Of a stretch of 64,000 nt of DNA, positions 45,531-54,510 are shown piece by piece. The translations under genes and the position numbers were made by a program. The notes under the pieces were generated by a model. The model was not told the origin of the DNA. It ran no database searches and was given only the letters and a program-made list of their open reading frames with translations. Origin of the DNA: Umezawaea endophytica (GTDB taxonomy: Bacteria; Actinomycetota; Actinomycetes; Mycobacteriales; Pseudonocardiaceae); contig NZ_JANYMP010000011.1 in assembly GCF_025061645.1 (NCBI RefSeq), positions 62,001-126,000 on the forward strand, in the 5' to 3' direction. Numbering within the stretch: the first letter of the stretch is position 1; every line of letters begins with the position of its first letter.

Positions 45531-46578
45531 CCACGTAGACCGCGCCCAGGTACTCGCCTACCGCGTGGCAACCCACCAATTCGACCGGAAATCAACGAAC
45601 CTGACGGTCTTCGACCTAGGCGTACAAGACTCAGAACGCTCAGCCGCCGCAGCCCTGGCAGCACGCACAACAACAAACCCAAACCTAACCGACTACACCA
45701 CAACGTGGACCGTACGAGGCGCCCCACACCTACACCGCCCAACAGACATGCCCACCCTAGCCACACGCCTATGGCCCCTGAGCGACGCAGACGCCCTAAC
45801 AAGAATGTCCCGCCCACGCGGCATAACAAACGGACGAGCGGCGCTCACAGCAGTAGCAACAGCACTGCGCAAGGTAGTAACAAAACCCATGACCAAGGGC
45901 GAGGCAAGCAACAAAATCACCAGCATGATCCCAACAGAACTAACAGCCTGGTGCCGAGGCTGCAACACCACCCACGTCCAAGACCCAATCTTCCGCCTGG
46001 CAGCACTACCAGCAGGCCTGATCTTCGACACCACACAAAAAACCGTCACCTTCACACCACTACCAAAAAGACCAGCAGTCCCCACAGAAACGAAGGGCTT
46101 CACCGACCTACTACTCGCCTACCTCACCCTGCACGGCCCAGCAGGCCCAACAGAAGTGGCGAACTACTTCGGCTCAACGACCACAGAGATCAAAAAACGA
46201 TGGCCCCAAGACCTGGCCGAAGTCAAGGTAGACGGCAAACAAGCATGGCTACCACCAACCAGACTGAACACCCTCAACAACCCACCAGACCCCAACGCAG
46301 TCCGCCTACTACCCCCACTGGACCCATACCTACAAGCACGAGACCGCGACCTACTGGTACCGGACAAGGACCACCAAAAAGAGGTCTGGCGAATCCTGGG
46401 CAGACGAGGCGCAATCATGGTAGACGGCGAAATAACCGGCACCTGGCAAGCAAAAGCCACCGCCAAACACCTAGAAATCACCCTAAACCCATTCGCAGAA
46501 CCCCCACCACCCAGCATCGAAGCAGAGGCCCACCACCTAGCCACCACCCGCAACCTAGACTCAGCCCGCCTGAAATAA
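45523..46578 (+). CDS. AlkZ-like winged-helix DNA glycosylase-family protein
   Basis: 351 aa. Three tandem winged-helix units in the AlkZ/YcaQ family pattern (HQFDRKSTNLTVFDLGVQDS at the N-terminus, LAYLTLHGPAGPTEVANYFG, and LLPPLDPYLQARDRDLLVPD near 255). AlkZ enzymes remove bulky or crosslinked lesions, often as self-resistance to natural products. Starts at TTG overlapping the DUF3224 stop. Third positions are almost entirely A or C, the strongest compositional skew in the window, yet the frame and motifs are intact. Confidence 0.75.
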   Translation: MPDHVDRAQVLAYRVATHQFDRKSTNLTVFDLGVQDSERSAAAALAARTTTNPNLTDYTTTWTVRGAPHLHRPTDMPTLATRLWPLSDADALTRMSRPRGITNGRAALTAVATALRKVVTKPMTKGEASNKITSMIPTELTAWCRGCNTTHVQDPIFRLAALPAGLIFDTTQKTVTFTPLPKRPAVPTETKGFTDLLLAYLTLHGPAGPTEVANYFGSTTTEIKKRWPQDLAEVKVDGKQAWLPPTRLNTLNNPPDPNAVRLLPPLDPYLQARDRDLLVPDKDHQKEVWRILGRRGAIMVDGEITGTWQAKATAKHLEITLNPFAEPPPPSIEAEAHHLATTRNLDSARLK

Positions 46579-46646
46579 CCACCAGCACAACGCACCACAA
46601 CACTGGTGGCCCACTACGAAACCGGCACACGCCGCCCTAAAACCGT

Positions 46647-46761
46647 GGCCGATTTTACTTGGGGGATTCGACCCTTAAACTTGCGCCGGGCGGCAGCTTC
46701 ACCCTCTGCCCTTTTTGCCCCGGCGAAGGGTCGAATCTAGGGGCCCCAAGTCAAATCGGCC
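46647..46761 (+). repeat. Palindromic element, copy C (forward)
   Basis: Ends identical to copy A. The middle stem is GATTCGACCCTT/AAGGGTCGAATC, two compensatory base-pair changes from copy A; the inner stem is CGCCGGG/CCCGGCG. Lies between convergent gene ends (AlkZ-like and a hypothetical gene), about 70 nt from the former. Confidence 0.9.
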
Positions 46762-46874
46762 ACACCACGCTGGAACGCGACCCTCAGCCGGTGACCACGC
46801 CGGAACCCGCAGCCGCCCTCAAACCCCCACCGGTGCCGGCCCCAACGACCGGCACCCCACACCCCCACACCAAC

Positions 46875-47351
46875 TCAGCTATCCACAATCCCCACAGCCC
46901 CAAGCACAGCCTGCAACCCATCCTCAGCAATATCGTGATCCGTCTCCAGCACAGCCGTAACCGACGCCACATCCGCCGACAACCCAGCCGCCTTGGCCCA
47001 CTCCACCACCGCAACAGCCAAAGCCGCCGCCCTCTCCGGCAACGTCTCCGCCAACTCCTCAGGATCAGGCGCAGGCAACCCCTCAGCCGCAGCCGCCTCC
47101 GCGTACGCGACCTCCCCGAACACCCACTCCCACTGCTCCTGCCCCCCATCCCACCCGGTCACAACACACATGTCGCTATCAGCGACAGTCGCCGAGATAG
47201 CAGCCCCGGTCCCGACGAGCTGGATCAACGGCTCCTCGTCAAGCACCGGGAACTCCCACCACTGCCACCCCTCGACGGCGTCCAACCGGTAGCCGTCGTC
47301 CAGTTCCTCGTCATCCCCGCGCCGCACGACGTAGGACGCCCACTTGCCCAT
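46875..47351 (-). CDS. Hypothetical acidic protein
   Basis: 158 aa, acidic. The N-terminal half is beta-rich (WASYVVRRGDDEELDDGYRL, WQWWEFPVLDEEPLIQLVG) and the C-terminal half helical (LPAPDPEELAETLPERAAAL). No domain recognised. GAGGAG lies 10 nt before the ATG. Directly downstream of the two LOG genes on the same strand, so probably one transcript. The 3' half is in the skewed zone near copy C. Confidence 0.68.
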   Translation of the reverse strand: MGKWASYVVRRGDDEELDDGYRLDAVEGWQWWEFPVLDEEPLIQLVGTGAAISATVADSDMCVVTGWDGGQEQWEWVFGEVAYAEAAAAEGLPAPDPEELAETLPERAAALAVAVVEWAKAAGLSADVASVTAVLETDHDIAEDGLQAVLGAVGIVDS

Positions 47352-47365
47352 CGGTATGAATCTCC

Positions 47366-47905
47366 TCAGCTCGCGCAGGCGTCCAACGCCGTCGCCACGT
47401 CTCCGGTGATCGTCAACGAATCCATCGCGGCCTGCGACACGAACCCGCGGCCGCTCAACTCGCGGACCCAGTCGAACAGACCCCGGTAGTGGTTGTCGAC
47501 ATCGAGCACCACGACCGGTTTGGTGTGCATGGACAGCACCCGTGATGTCCACATCTCGAAAAGCTCCTCGCACGTCCCGATCCCGCCGGGCAGTGCGAGG
47601 AACGCGTCCCCGTGCGCCTCCATCAGCGCCTTGCGTTCGCGCATGGTGTCGACCACGACCAGCTCGTCCGCGTGGTCGTCGGCCAGTTCGGTCCCGACGA
47701 GCCCCTTCGGGATCACGCCCAGCGTCCGGGCCCCGCCCGCGCGGGCGGCGCGGGCGACCTCGCCCATCATCGACACGCTGCTGCCGCCCCACGTCAGCGA
47801 CCAGCCGCGCGCCGCGATGGAGGTGCCCACCTCGGCCGCCAGCTCCAGGTAGCTCGCCGGGACGGCGACCCGCGATCCGCAGTAGACGGTGACCCTGGTG
47901 GGCAT
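47366..47905 (-). CDS. LOG-family (TIGR00730) protein, cytokinin riboside phosphoribohydrolase-like
   Basis: 179 aa Rossmann fold. YCGSRVAVP near residue 8, WGGSSVSMMG near 39 and the signature LPGGIGTCEELFEMWT near 105. LOG enzymes cleave nucleoside 5'-monophosphates such as cytokinin ribotides; Rv1205 is the mycobacterial example. The start overlaps the upstream LOG gene's stop (TGATG). Confidence 0.85.
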   Translation of the reverse strand: MPTRVTVYCGSRVAVPASYLELAAEVGTSIAARGWSLTWGGSSVSMMGEVARAARAGGARTLGVIPKGLVGTELADDHADELVVVDTMRERKALMEAHGDAFLALPGGIGTCEELFEMWTSRVLSMHTKPVVVLDVDNHYRGLFDWVRELSGRGFVSQAAMDSLTITGDVATALDACAS

Positions 47906-48675
47906 CAGTGCGCCTCGTCCCAGGCCTTGTGGGCTTCCTGCACGACCCGCACCGCGTCGTCGATGTCGTCGGTGAGGTGCAGCAGCGCCAGGTCCTTGTC
48001 GCCGACCTTGCCGCTCGCCAGCACCGAGTTCTGGATCCAGTCGTACAGGCCCTGCCAGTACGACCGTCCGAAGAGGACGACCGGGAACTTGGTGACCTTC
48101 TTGGTCTGCACCAGGGTCAGCGCCTCGAACAGCTCGTCCAGCGTCCCGAAACCGCCGGGGAGGCAGATGAACGCCTGCGAGTACTTGATGAACATCGTCT
48201 TGCGGACGAAGAAGTACCGGAAGTTCACCCCGAGGTCGACCCACGGGTTGAGGCCCTGCTCGAACGGCAGCTCGATGCCGAGCCCGACGGAGAACCCGCC
48301 CGCCTCGGAGCACCCGCGGTTGACCGCCTCCATCACGCCGGGCCCGCCGCCGGTGATCGCCGCGAACCCGGCGTTCGCCAGCGCGCCACCGAGGTCGCGG
48401 CCGATCTGGTACTCGGGGTGGTCGCGCGGGGTGCGCGCGGACCCGAACACCGTCACGGCGCTGGGCACCTCGGCGAGCGCGCCGAAGCCCTCGACGAACT
48501 CGGCCTGGATGCGCAGCACCCGCCACGGGTCGGTGTGCACCCAGTCCGACGGCCCGCGCGAGTCGAGCAGCCGCTGGTCGGTGGTGGTCAGCTCGACGCG
48601 CTGGGAGCGGCGCAGCGTCACGGGACCCCGCTGCCGTTCCTGGGGGTGCTCGTCGACACCGTTGTTGTCAGTCAT
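47905..48675 (-). CDS. LOG-family (TIGR00730) protein, long form
   Basis: 256 aa. TVFGSARTPRDHPEY near residue 74, TGGGPGVMEAVNRG near 108, and LPGGFGTLDELFEALT near 172 are the LOG/lysine-decarboxylase-like motifs. A ~65-residue N-terminal extension distinguishes it from its neighbour; it is a separate paralogue rather than a recent duplicate. The ATG has TAGAAT 7 nt upstream and no ribosome site. Confidence 0.85.
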   Translation of the reverse strand: MTDNNGVDEHPQERQRGPVTLRRSQRVELTTTDQRLLDSRGPSDWVHTDPWRVLRIQAEFVEGFGALAEVPSAVTVFGSARTPRDHPEYQIGRDLGGALANAGFAAITGGGPGVMEAVNRGCSEAGGFSVGLGIELPFEQGLNPWVDLGVNFRYFFVRKTMFIKYSQAFICLPGGFGTLDELFEALTLVQTKKVTKFPVVLFGRSYWQGLYDWIQNSVLASGKVGDKDLALLHLTDDIDDAVRVVQEAHKAWDEAH

Positions 48676-48682
48676 CGGCGGG

Positions 48683-48688
48683 ATTCTA
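48683..48688 (-). promoter_or_regulatory. Candidate leaderless -10 (TAGAAT) for the LOG operon
   Basis: TANNNT hexamer 7 nt before the ATG on the minus strand. Confidence 0.55.
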
Positions 48689-48715
48689 GGTCAGGAACAC
48701 CACCGGGTGACCTAC

Positions 48716-49780
48716 TCAGGTGAGGAACCGGCGCAGCACTTCGGCACAGCCGGTGATCTGCCCGACCGGCACGTTCTCCTGCTGCGTGTGGGCCAGCGTC
48801 GGGTCACCCGGCCCGAAGTTGACCGCGGGCAGGCCGAGCGCCGCGAACCGCGCCACGTCCGTCCACCCGAGCTTCGCCACGGGCGTGCCGCCGGTCGCCG
48901 CCACCAGCTCCTGGGCGACGGGCGCGGACAGACCGGGCAGTGCGCCCGCGGCGACGTCCGTGACGACGACGTCGAACCCGTCGAACACCTCGCGCAGGTG
49001 GGCTTCCGCGTCGGCGGGCGTGCGGTCCGGCGCGAACCGGTGGTTCACCGTCAGCACGCACGCGTCCGGCACGACGTTGCCCGCGACTCCACCGGCGATC
49101 TTCACCGCCTGGAGCCCTTCGCGGTAGGTGCAGCCGTCGATGTCGACGACGCGGGACTCGTAGGACTCCAGCCGCCGCAACGCCTCCCCGACCGCGTGGA
49201 TCGCGTTGACGCCCATCCACCCGCGGGCGGTGTGCGCGCGGGCGCCGGTCGTGCGGACCTCGATCCGCATCGTCCCCTGGCACCCGGCCTCGACCACGCC
49301 GTTGGACGGCTCGCACACGATCGCGAGGTCACCGGTCAGCCACTCGGGCATCTCGCGCTCGATGCGCCCGAGCGCGTTGCGGTCGGCCTCGACCTCTTCG
49401 CAGTCGTAGAACACGAACGTCAGGTCGTAGCGCGGTTCGACGGCGGTGACGGCGAGGTTCAGCATCACCGCGTCGCCGCTCTTCATGTCGACGGTGCCGC
49501 ACCCGTGCAGGACGTCGCCTTCGCGGCGGCTGGGCAGGTTGTCGTTGATCGGCACGGTGTCGAGGTGCCCCGCGAGCACGACCCGGCCCGGCCGCCCGAG
49601 GTTCGTGCGCGCCAGCACGGAGTTGCCCGTGCGCACCACCTCCAGGTGCGGCGCCTGTGCTCGCAGCGAGCGTTCGACGAGGTCGGCCAGCTCGACCTCG
49701 TCCCCGGACACGCTGGGGATGTCGACCAGCCACGCGGTCAGGTCAACGGGATCGGCGGAGAGGTGCAGGGTGTCGGCCAC
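48716..49780 (-). CDS. dapE: Succinyl-diaminopimelate desuccinylase
   Basis: 354 aa M20 peptidase fold. Metal site motifs [13 protein letters not shown] near residue 69, the catalytic [11 protein letters not shown] near 130, and the dimerisation insert [18 protein letters not shown]. It releases LL-diaminopimelate for lysine and peptidoglycan. GTG start, supported by TAACGT 7 nt upstream. Divergent from dapD with 25 nt between start codons. Confidence 0.9.
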   Translation of the reverse strand: MADTLHLSADPVDLTAWLVDIPSVSGDEVELADLVERSLRAQAPHLEVVRTGNSVLARTNLGRPGRVVLAGHLDTVPINDNLPSRREGDVLHGCGTVDMKSGDAVMLNLAVTAVEPRYDLTFVFYDCEEVEADRNALGRIEREMPEWLTGDLAIVCEPSNGVVEAGCQGTMRIEVRTTGARAHTARGWMGVNAIHAVGEALRRLESYESRVVDIDGCTYREGLQAVKIAGGVAGNVVPDACVLTVNHRFAPDRTPADAEAHLREVFDGFDVVVTDVAAGALPGLSAPVAQELVAATGGTPVAKLGWTDVARFAALGLPAVNFGPGDPTLAHTQQENVPVGQITGCAEVLRRFLT

Positions 49781-49787
49781 GGCGAGC

Positions 49788-49793
49788 ACGTTA
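49788..49793 (-). promoter_or_regulatory. Candidate leaderless -10 (TAACGT) for dapE
   Basis: TANNNT hexamer 7 nt before the dapE GTG. Shares two base pairs with the dapD hexamer on the other strand. Confidence 0.6.
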
Positions 49794-49797
49794 CCGT
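49792..49797 (+). promoter_or_regulatory. Candidate leaderless -10 (TACCGT) for dapD
   Basis: TANNNT hexamer 8 nt before the dapD GTG. Overlaps the divergent dapE hexamer. Confidence 0.6.
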
Positions 49798-49805
49798 TGG
49801 CGTCC

Positions 49806-50780
49806 GTGAGCACCGCAAACACGACCGGCGCGTACGGCGTCGGACTGGCAACTGTCACGCCCGAGGGCACCGTCCTGGACACCTGGTTCCCGGCGCCGCA
49901 GCTCGGGGACCCGCCGTCGGTCGGCACGCAGCTCCTGTCGTCCGTCGACGTCGCGGGCGCGCTCGGCGAGGAAGCCGCGCACCTGCTCGGCGAGGACAAG
50001 GAGCGCGGCGTCGAGGTCATCGGCGTCCAGGTCTCCATCGCCTCGCTGGCCGACGCGCCCACCGACACCTACGACGTCTACCTCCGCCTGCACCTGCTGT
50101 CGACGCGGCTCGTGCGGCCGCACGGCCTCAGCCTCGACGGCCAGTTCGGCCTGCTGAACAACGTCGTGTGGACCAACTTCGGCCCGTGCGCCGTGGAGGG
50201 CTTCGAGCAGACCCGCCTCCGCCTGCGCACCCGCGGCGCGGTCACGGTCTACGGCGTCGACAAGTTCCCCCGGCTCGTCGACTACGTCGTCCCGTCCGGC
50301 GTCCGCATCGCCGACGCGGACCGCGTCCGCCTCGGCGCGCACCTCGCGTCCGGCACGACCGTGATGCACGAGGGCTTCGTGAACTTCAACGCGGGCACGC
50401 TCGGCGCGTCCATGGTCGAGGGCCGCATCTCGGCCGGTGTCGTCGTGGGCGACGGCTCCGACGTCGGCGGCGGCGCGTCGATCATGGGCACGCTGTCCGG
50501 TGGCGGCAAGGAGGTCATCTCCATCGGCGAGCGCTGCCTGATCGGCGCCAACGGCGGCATCGGCATCTCGCTCGGCGACGACTGCGTCGTCGAGGCGGGC
50601 CTGTACATCACCGCGGGCACCAAGGTGTCGACCGCCGACGGCGAGGTCGTGAAGGCCGGTCAGCTCTCGGGCGTCTCCGGCCTGCTGTTCATCCGCGACT
50701 CGGTCAGCGGAGCGGTGAAGGTGCTGCCGCGCAAGGGCAACGGCGTCGAGCTGAACGCCGCGCTGCACGCGAACGACTGA
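49806..50780 (+). CDS. dapD: Tetrahydrodipicolinate N-succinyltransferase
   Basis: 324 aa. N-terminal domain, then a left-handed beta-helix of hexapeptide repeats ([43 protein letters not shown]; residues ~175-290) typical of the actinobacterial DapD family. It uses succinyl-CoA on tetrahydrodipicolinate, upstream of DapC and DapE, both encoded next door. The GTG start is inside a longer open frame, which upstream is dapE antisense. Confidence 0.9.
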   Translation: MSTANTTGAYGVGLATVTPEGTVLDTWFPAPQLGDPPSVGTQLLSSVDVAGALGEEAAHLLGEDKERGVEVIGVQVSIASLADAPTDTYDVYLRLHLLSTRLVRPHGLSLDGQFGLLNNVVWTNFGPCAVEGFEQTRLRLRTRGAVTVYGVDKFPRLVDYVVPSGVRIADADRVRLGAHLASGTTVMHEGFVNFNAGTLGASMVEGRISAGVVVGDGSDVGGGASIMGTLSGGGKEVISIGERCLIGANGGIGISLGDDCVVEAGLYITAGTKVSTADGEVVKAGQLSGVSGLLFIRDSVSGAVKVLPRKGNGVELNAALHAND

Positions 50781-50791
50781 CCCGGCTGGGT

Positions 50792-50824
50792 TTCCACGCC
50801 GCGGACGCGCTCCGCGGCGTGGAA
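50792..50824. terminator. Bidirectional terminator between dapD and dapC
   Basis: A perfect 14-bp stem (TTCCACGCCGCGGA and its complement) with a 5-nt loop fills the 45-nt gap between the two convergent stop codons. Confidence 0.75.
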
Positions 50825-50825
50825 C

Positions 50826-51926
50826 TCACGCCAGGCGTTCGACGGCCGCCGCGATCCGCTCGTCCGAGGCCGTCAGCGCGATCCGCACGTGCCGTTCCCC
50901 GCGCGGCCCGTAGAACGTGCCCGCGGCGGCCAGGACGCCGCGTTCGGCGAGCCACCCGACGGTGTCCCAGGAGTTCTCGCCGCGGGTGGACCACAGGTAC
51001 AGCCCGGCTTCGGAGTGGTCGACGGTGAAACCGGCGGCGCGCAGCGCGGGCAGCAGCACGGCTCGGCGGGCCGCGTAGCGGTCGCGTTGGGCGGTCGTGT
51101 GCTCGTCGTCCGAGAGCGCCGCCGTCATCGCCGCCTGCACCGGTCTCGGCATGATCATCCCGGCGTGCTTGCGCCGCTCCAGCAGGTCGGCGACCAGCTC
51201 GGGGTCACCGGCGACGAACCCGGCCCGGTACCCGGCGAGGTTGGACGACTTCGACAGCGAGTGCACGGCCAGCAGCCCGTCCAGCGAGCCGCCGGACACC
51301 GCGGGGTCGAGCACGGACACCGGGGTGGCGTCCCACGACAGGGCCAGGTAGCACTCGTCGGAGGCCACCACGGCGCCGACGGCGCGGGCGGCGGAGACGG
51401 CGGCGGCCATCGCCGACGCCGACAGCACCCGGCCGGTCGGGTTCGACGGCGAGTTCAGCCACACCAGCGCGGTGCCCGCGGGGGGCTCCTCGCCGTCGGC
51501 GAGCCGCACCACCGAAGCGCCCGCCAGCAGCGCGCCGACCTCGTACGTCGGGTACGCCAACTCCGGGATGGCCACGACGTCGCCGGGGCCGAGGCCGAGC
51601 AGCGTCGGCAGCCAGCCGACCAGTTCCTTGGACCCGATCGTGGGCAGCACGGCGGCGGGGTCGAGCCCCGCCAGGCCGTACCGGCGCGCGAGCGAACCCA
51701 CGACCGCCGAGCGCAGCTCAGGTGTGCCGTGGGTGGTCGGGTAGCCCGGCTGGTCCGCCACGGAGCTGAGCGCGGTCCGGATCAGCGGCGGCACCGGGTC
51801 CACCGGGGTCCCCATCGAGAGGTCGACCACGCCACCGGGGTGCGTGCGCGCCTTGGCGGCGTGATCGGCCAGCGAATCCCAGGGGAAGTCCGGCAGCGCC
51901 GGCCCCCTGCGCGTTCGCGGGGTCAC
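50826..51926 (-). CDS. dapC: Succinyldiaminopimelate aminotransferase
   Basis: 366 aa class I/II PLP enzyme. [20 protein letters not shown] near residue 93, [11 protein letters not shown] near 155, and the PLP-lysine in [16 protein letters not shown] near 220. It is the actinobacterial DapC (Rv1178-type), making N-succinyl-LL-DAP. The GTG overlaps the ferredoxin stop as GTGA, so fdx-dapC is one transcript, as in mycobacteria. Confidence 0.88.
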   Translation of the reverse strand: MTPRTRRGPALPDFPWDSLADHAAKARTHPGGVVDLSMGTPVDPVPPLIRTALSSVADQPGYPTTHGTPELRSAVVGSLARRYGLAGLDPAAVLPTIGSKELVGWLPTLLGLGPGDVVAIPELAYPTYEVGALLAGASVVRLADGEEPPAGTALVWLNSPSNPTGRVLSASAMAAAVSAARAVGAVVASDECYLALSWDATPVSVLDPAVSGGSLDGLLAVHSLSKSSNLAGYRAGFVAGDPELVADLLERRKHAGMIMPRPVQAAMTAALSDDEHTTAQRDRYAARRAVLLPALRAAGFTVDHSEAGLYLWSTRGENSWDTVGWLAERGVLAAAGTFYGPRGERHVRIALTASDERIAAAVERLA

Positions 51927-52246
51927 TCGGAGGCTTGCGGGGGCAGCGCCTTGATCCAATCCGGGTCGGCGCTGGTCTTGCCGACCTTGGAGGCACCGCC
52001 GGGCGAGCCGAGCTCGTTGAAGAAGTCGACGTTCGCCTTGGTGTAGTCCTTCCACTCATCGGGGACGTCGTCCTCGTAGTAGATGGCCTCCACCGGGCAC
52101 ACCGGCTCGCAGGCGCCGCAGTCAACGCACTCATCCGGGTGGATGTAGAGCATCCGGTCGCCTTCGTAGATGCAGTCGACGGGGCATTCCTCGATGCATG
52201 CCTTGTCGAGCAAGTCCACGCACGGCTGGGCGATCACATAGGTCAC
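51923..52246 (-). CDS. fdxC: 7Fe ferredoxin FdxC/FdxA
   Basis: 107 aa. The 3Fe-4S/4Fe-4S pattern is visible: [19 protein letters not shown] then [16 protein letters not shown], with the C-terminal extension typical of actinobacterial FdxA ([13 protein letters not shown]). A small electron carrier of the cytosol. GGAG lies 7 nt before the GTG. Coupled to dapC. A possible iron-box lies upstream. Confidence 0.92.
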   Translation of the reverse strand: MTYVIAQPCVDLLDKACIEECPVDCIYEGDRMLYIHPDECVDCGACEPVCPVEAIYYEDDVPDEWKDYTKANVDFFNELGSPGGASKVGKTSADPDWIKALPPQASE

Positions 52247-52312
52247 TGCGGTTCTCCTGCTCTTCCTGGTACACCGCGCAAGCCGCAGACTACGCGGCGA
52301 ACTCGGCCAACT

Positions 52313-52331
52313 CATGGTGAGGCTTGCCTTA
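52313..52331. promoter_or_regulatory. Possible IdeR/DmdR-type iron box upstream of the ferredoxin
   Basis: The 19-mer with core AGGCTTGCCT shares about 12 of 19 bases with the iron-box consensus (TTAGGTTAGGCTAACCTAA-like) and lies about 65 nt upstream of the fdx start. Weak match. Confidence 0.3.
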
Positions 52332-52388
52332 GCAGGCACGCGCTCGGCTCCGCGAAATCCAGTTTCCCGCACCGGGGAGGATGGTGGG

Positions 52389-53120
52389 GTGGATCCGGTC
52401 TTCGAGGTGGAGCAGCGGTGTGCTGAGGCGTGGCCCGCACTGGTGGAGGAACGGCTCGGGGAGTGGAGGATGCGCGCGGCGGCCGGGTTCACCGGTCGCG
52501 CGAACAGCACGTTGACCTGCGGTGATCCGGGCGTTCCGGTGCCGGAGGCGCTGGACCGGGTGATCGCGTTCGCCGAGGCGAACGACATCGGTCCGACCGC
52601 GCACGTCGTACGTGATTCACGGCACGAAGATGCCGTCGGATCGGCCGGATGGGTGGTGGCCGACGACCATCCGGGCGGTGCCGAGTCCGGCGTCCTGGTC
52701 GGTGAGCTGGCCGGGTTCCGGGGCGCGGAGGTGGACGGGGCTTCGGTGTCCGACGCGCCCGGTCCCGGATGGTGGGAGTTGACGGCGTCCGCCACGCCGA
52801 CGGAGGCGCAGCGGCACGTGCTGGCCTCTGGGCCGAGGACGGGGTTCGGGGTCGTCGAGCGGGACGGCGAGGTGGTCGCGGCGGTGCGCGGGGCCGTCGT
52901 CGGGGACCTGCTGCACATCGCCCGGCTGGCCGTGCGGCCGTCGCACCGGCGCGGGGGCCTCGCACGGGGGCTGCTGGTCGAGCTGGCGGCCTGGGCCGCG
53001 GCGAACGGGGCCGTCAGGTGCGCGCTCCAGGTGGCCGAGCACAACACGGCCGCGTGGAAGCTCTACGAGTCGCTGGGGTGCGTCGAGCACCACCGCTACC
53101 GGTACTGGGTGCCCGCGTGA
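52389..53120 (+). CDS. GNAT-family N-acetyltransferase
   Basis: 243 aa. The C-terminal half has the GNAT acetyl-CoA site ([20 protein letters not shown] near residue 178) and [15 protein letters not shown]. The N-terminal half (residues 1-110) is a degenerate second domain of the two-domain actinobacterial GNAT type. Substrate unknown. GTG start with GGGAGG upstream. It converges on the membrane-protein gene below with a 4-nt gap. Confidence 0.8.
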   Translation: MDPVFEVEQRCAEAWPALVEERLGEWRMRAAAGFTGRANSTLTCGDPGVPVPEALDRVIAFAEANDIGPTAHVVRDSRHEDAVGSAGWVVADDHPGGAESGVLVGELAGFRGAEVDGASVSDAPGPGWWELTASATPTEAQRHVLASGPRTGFGVVERDGEVVAAVRGAVVGDLLHIARLAVRPSHRRGGLARGLLVELAAWAAANGAVRCALQVAEHNTAAWKLYESLGCVEHHRYRYWVPA

Positions 53121-53124
53121 CCCG

Positions 53125-53541
53125 CTACCCCCGCCGCATCTCCTTGGGCACGTAGTTGCGGCCCATCGACGCGCCGACGGCCAGCGCGCCGGGCAGGGCG
53201 CCGCCCGCCAGCAGGGCCAGGCTGCGCCAGTCGTTGGGCAGCATGACGTCGCCGCCGGGGCCGAACAGGCCGAGCACCACCAGCGCCGTCAGCCACACCA
53301 GCAGCGGCGAGCTGGAGACCAGCAGGCCGCGCTGGAGGTCCGACGCCCACAGCACCAGCAGCGGCGTCGTGAGGACCGCGACCAGGACGGCGATGGGGAA
53401 CGGCCAGTCCGCGCCCCACTGCGGCAGCAGGGTGCCGTCGAAGCGGAGCGGGAGGTAGAACAGCTCCAGCACCGCCAGCACCAGCGACTCGACCCACAGC
53501 ATGGGCAGCACCCACCACCCCGGTTTGCGGTCACCGCTCAC
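53125..53541 (-). CDS. Small membrane protein (Rv1171-like)
   Basis: 138 aa with four predicted transmembrane helices (WVLPMLWVESLVLAVLELFYL, FPIAVLVAVLTTPLLVLW, LLVWLTALVVLGLFG, LALLAGGALPGALAVG). No domain recognised. It starts 4 nt after the mshB stop, so it is co-transcribed with it; in mycobacteria a membrane protein also follows mshB. Function unknown. Confidence 0.75.
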   Translation of the reverse strand: MSGDRKPGWWVLPMLWVESLVLAVLELFYLPLRFDGTLLPQWGADWPFPIAVLVAVLTTPLLVLWASDLQRGLLVSSSPLLVWLTALVVLGLFGPGGDVMLPNDWRSLALLAGGALPGALAVGASMGRNYVPKEMRRG

Positions 53542-53544
53542 GAG

Positions 53545-54393
53545 TCACCCCAGTCCGCCGAACAGGTCGGTCTCGGCCCCCGCGCCGGAACCCTTGGCCA
53601 GCACGTAGAACTCGCCCTGCACGAGCGGCTGGGCGATGCCGTTGGACAGCGCGTAGGCGGCACCGCCCGCACCGTCCTGCCAGACGCTCACCTGGGTCGA
53701 GTGCGCCCGCAGCGCGCGCAGCTTCGCGGACAGGTGCTCGGAGATGTCGACGGTGGTGGTGATGATCGCGTCGTCGGTGACCGGCAGCTCGCCGGGCTCC
53801 GGCAGGCGGAACGGCAGGTCGGCCAGTTCCGCCAGCGCGGCTGCGCCCTTCTCCGTCGCGTCGCGGGACGTGACCGCGTAGAAGACGCGGTCGACGTCCG
53901 GGACGACGGCGGTGGCGGCCGTGGTGATCTCGTGCGCGCGGATGTGGTCCGGGTGGCCGTAACCGCCGAACGCGTCGTAGGTGACGACCACCTGCGGCTT
54001 CACCTGGCGGAGCACGTCGACCAGCATCGCCGTCTGCTCGTCGACCGAGCCCTGGACGAACGCCCTCGGGTGCTCGTTCGACGGGACGCCCACCATGCCG
54101 GAGTCGCGCCAGCGGCCGACGCCGCCCAGGAAGCGGTGGTCCGTGACGCCCAGCGCGGCGCACGCGGAGCGGAGTTCGGCGACCCGGTACCCACCGAGCT
54201 GGTCTGCGGCGTCGGCGGCGAGTTCGCGCAGCCCGGCCGGGATGATCTCGCCCTCCTCGCCGAGGGTGCACGTGACGACGGTGACGAGCGCGCCGGTCGC
54301 GGCGTATCTCGCGATGGTGCCGCCCGTCCACAGGCTTTCGTCATCCGGGTGCGCGTGTACCAGCAACAACCGTGGTGGGGAGGTGAGCGTCAC
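53545..54393 (-). CDS. mshB: N-acetyl-glucosaminyl-inositol deacetylase MshB
   Basis: 282 aa LmbE-like zinc deacetylase. Zinc/catalytic motif VHAHPDDESLWTGG near residue 10, YDAFGGYGHPDHIRAHEITT near 132 with the second histidine pair, and a C-terminal region typical of MshB. It makes glucosaminyl-inositol in mycothiol synthesis, marking the host as an actinomycete. The GTG has TACTCT 6 nt upstream; an ATG 33 nt upstream is less likely. Confidence 0.88.
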   Translation of the reverse strand: MTLTSPPRLLLVHAHPDDESLWTGGTIARYAATGALVTVVTCTLGEEGEIIPAGLRELAADAADQLGGYRVAELRSACAALGVTDHRFLGGVGRWRDSGMVGVPSNEHPRAFVQGSVDEQTAMLVDVLRQVKPQVVVTYDAFGGYGHPDHIRAHEITTAATAVVPDVDRVFYAVTSRDATEKGAAALAELADLPFRLPEPGELPVTDDAIITTTVDISEHLSAKLRALRAHSTQVSVWQDGAGGAAYALSNGIAQPLVQGEFYVLAKGSGAGAETDLFGGLG

Positions 54394-54399
54394 CGGATC

Positions 54400-54405
54400 A
54401 GAGTA
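54400..54405 (-). promoter_or_regulatory. Candidate leaderless -10 (TACTCT) for mshB
   Basis: TANNNT hexamer 6 nt before the GTG on the minus strand. Confidence 0.5.
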
Positions 54406-54510
54406 GAGGCACTTGCGCACGGTCACATGACGGCACCACCCCGGAATGCCGTCAGGGCCACCATAGCGTCGCCGTGGTGGCCCTGACAGAACCCGTGGTG
54501 GAGCAGTCGA

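Noticed and set aside
47612-51028. 1138-codon open frame on the + strand
   Set aside because: Antisense to the LOG and dapE genes and merged with the region before dapD; composition is the low-complexity Arg/Gly/Pro typical of shadow frames in GC-rich DNA.
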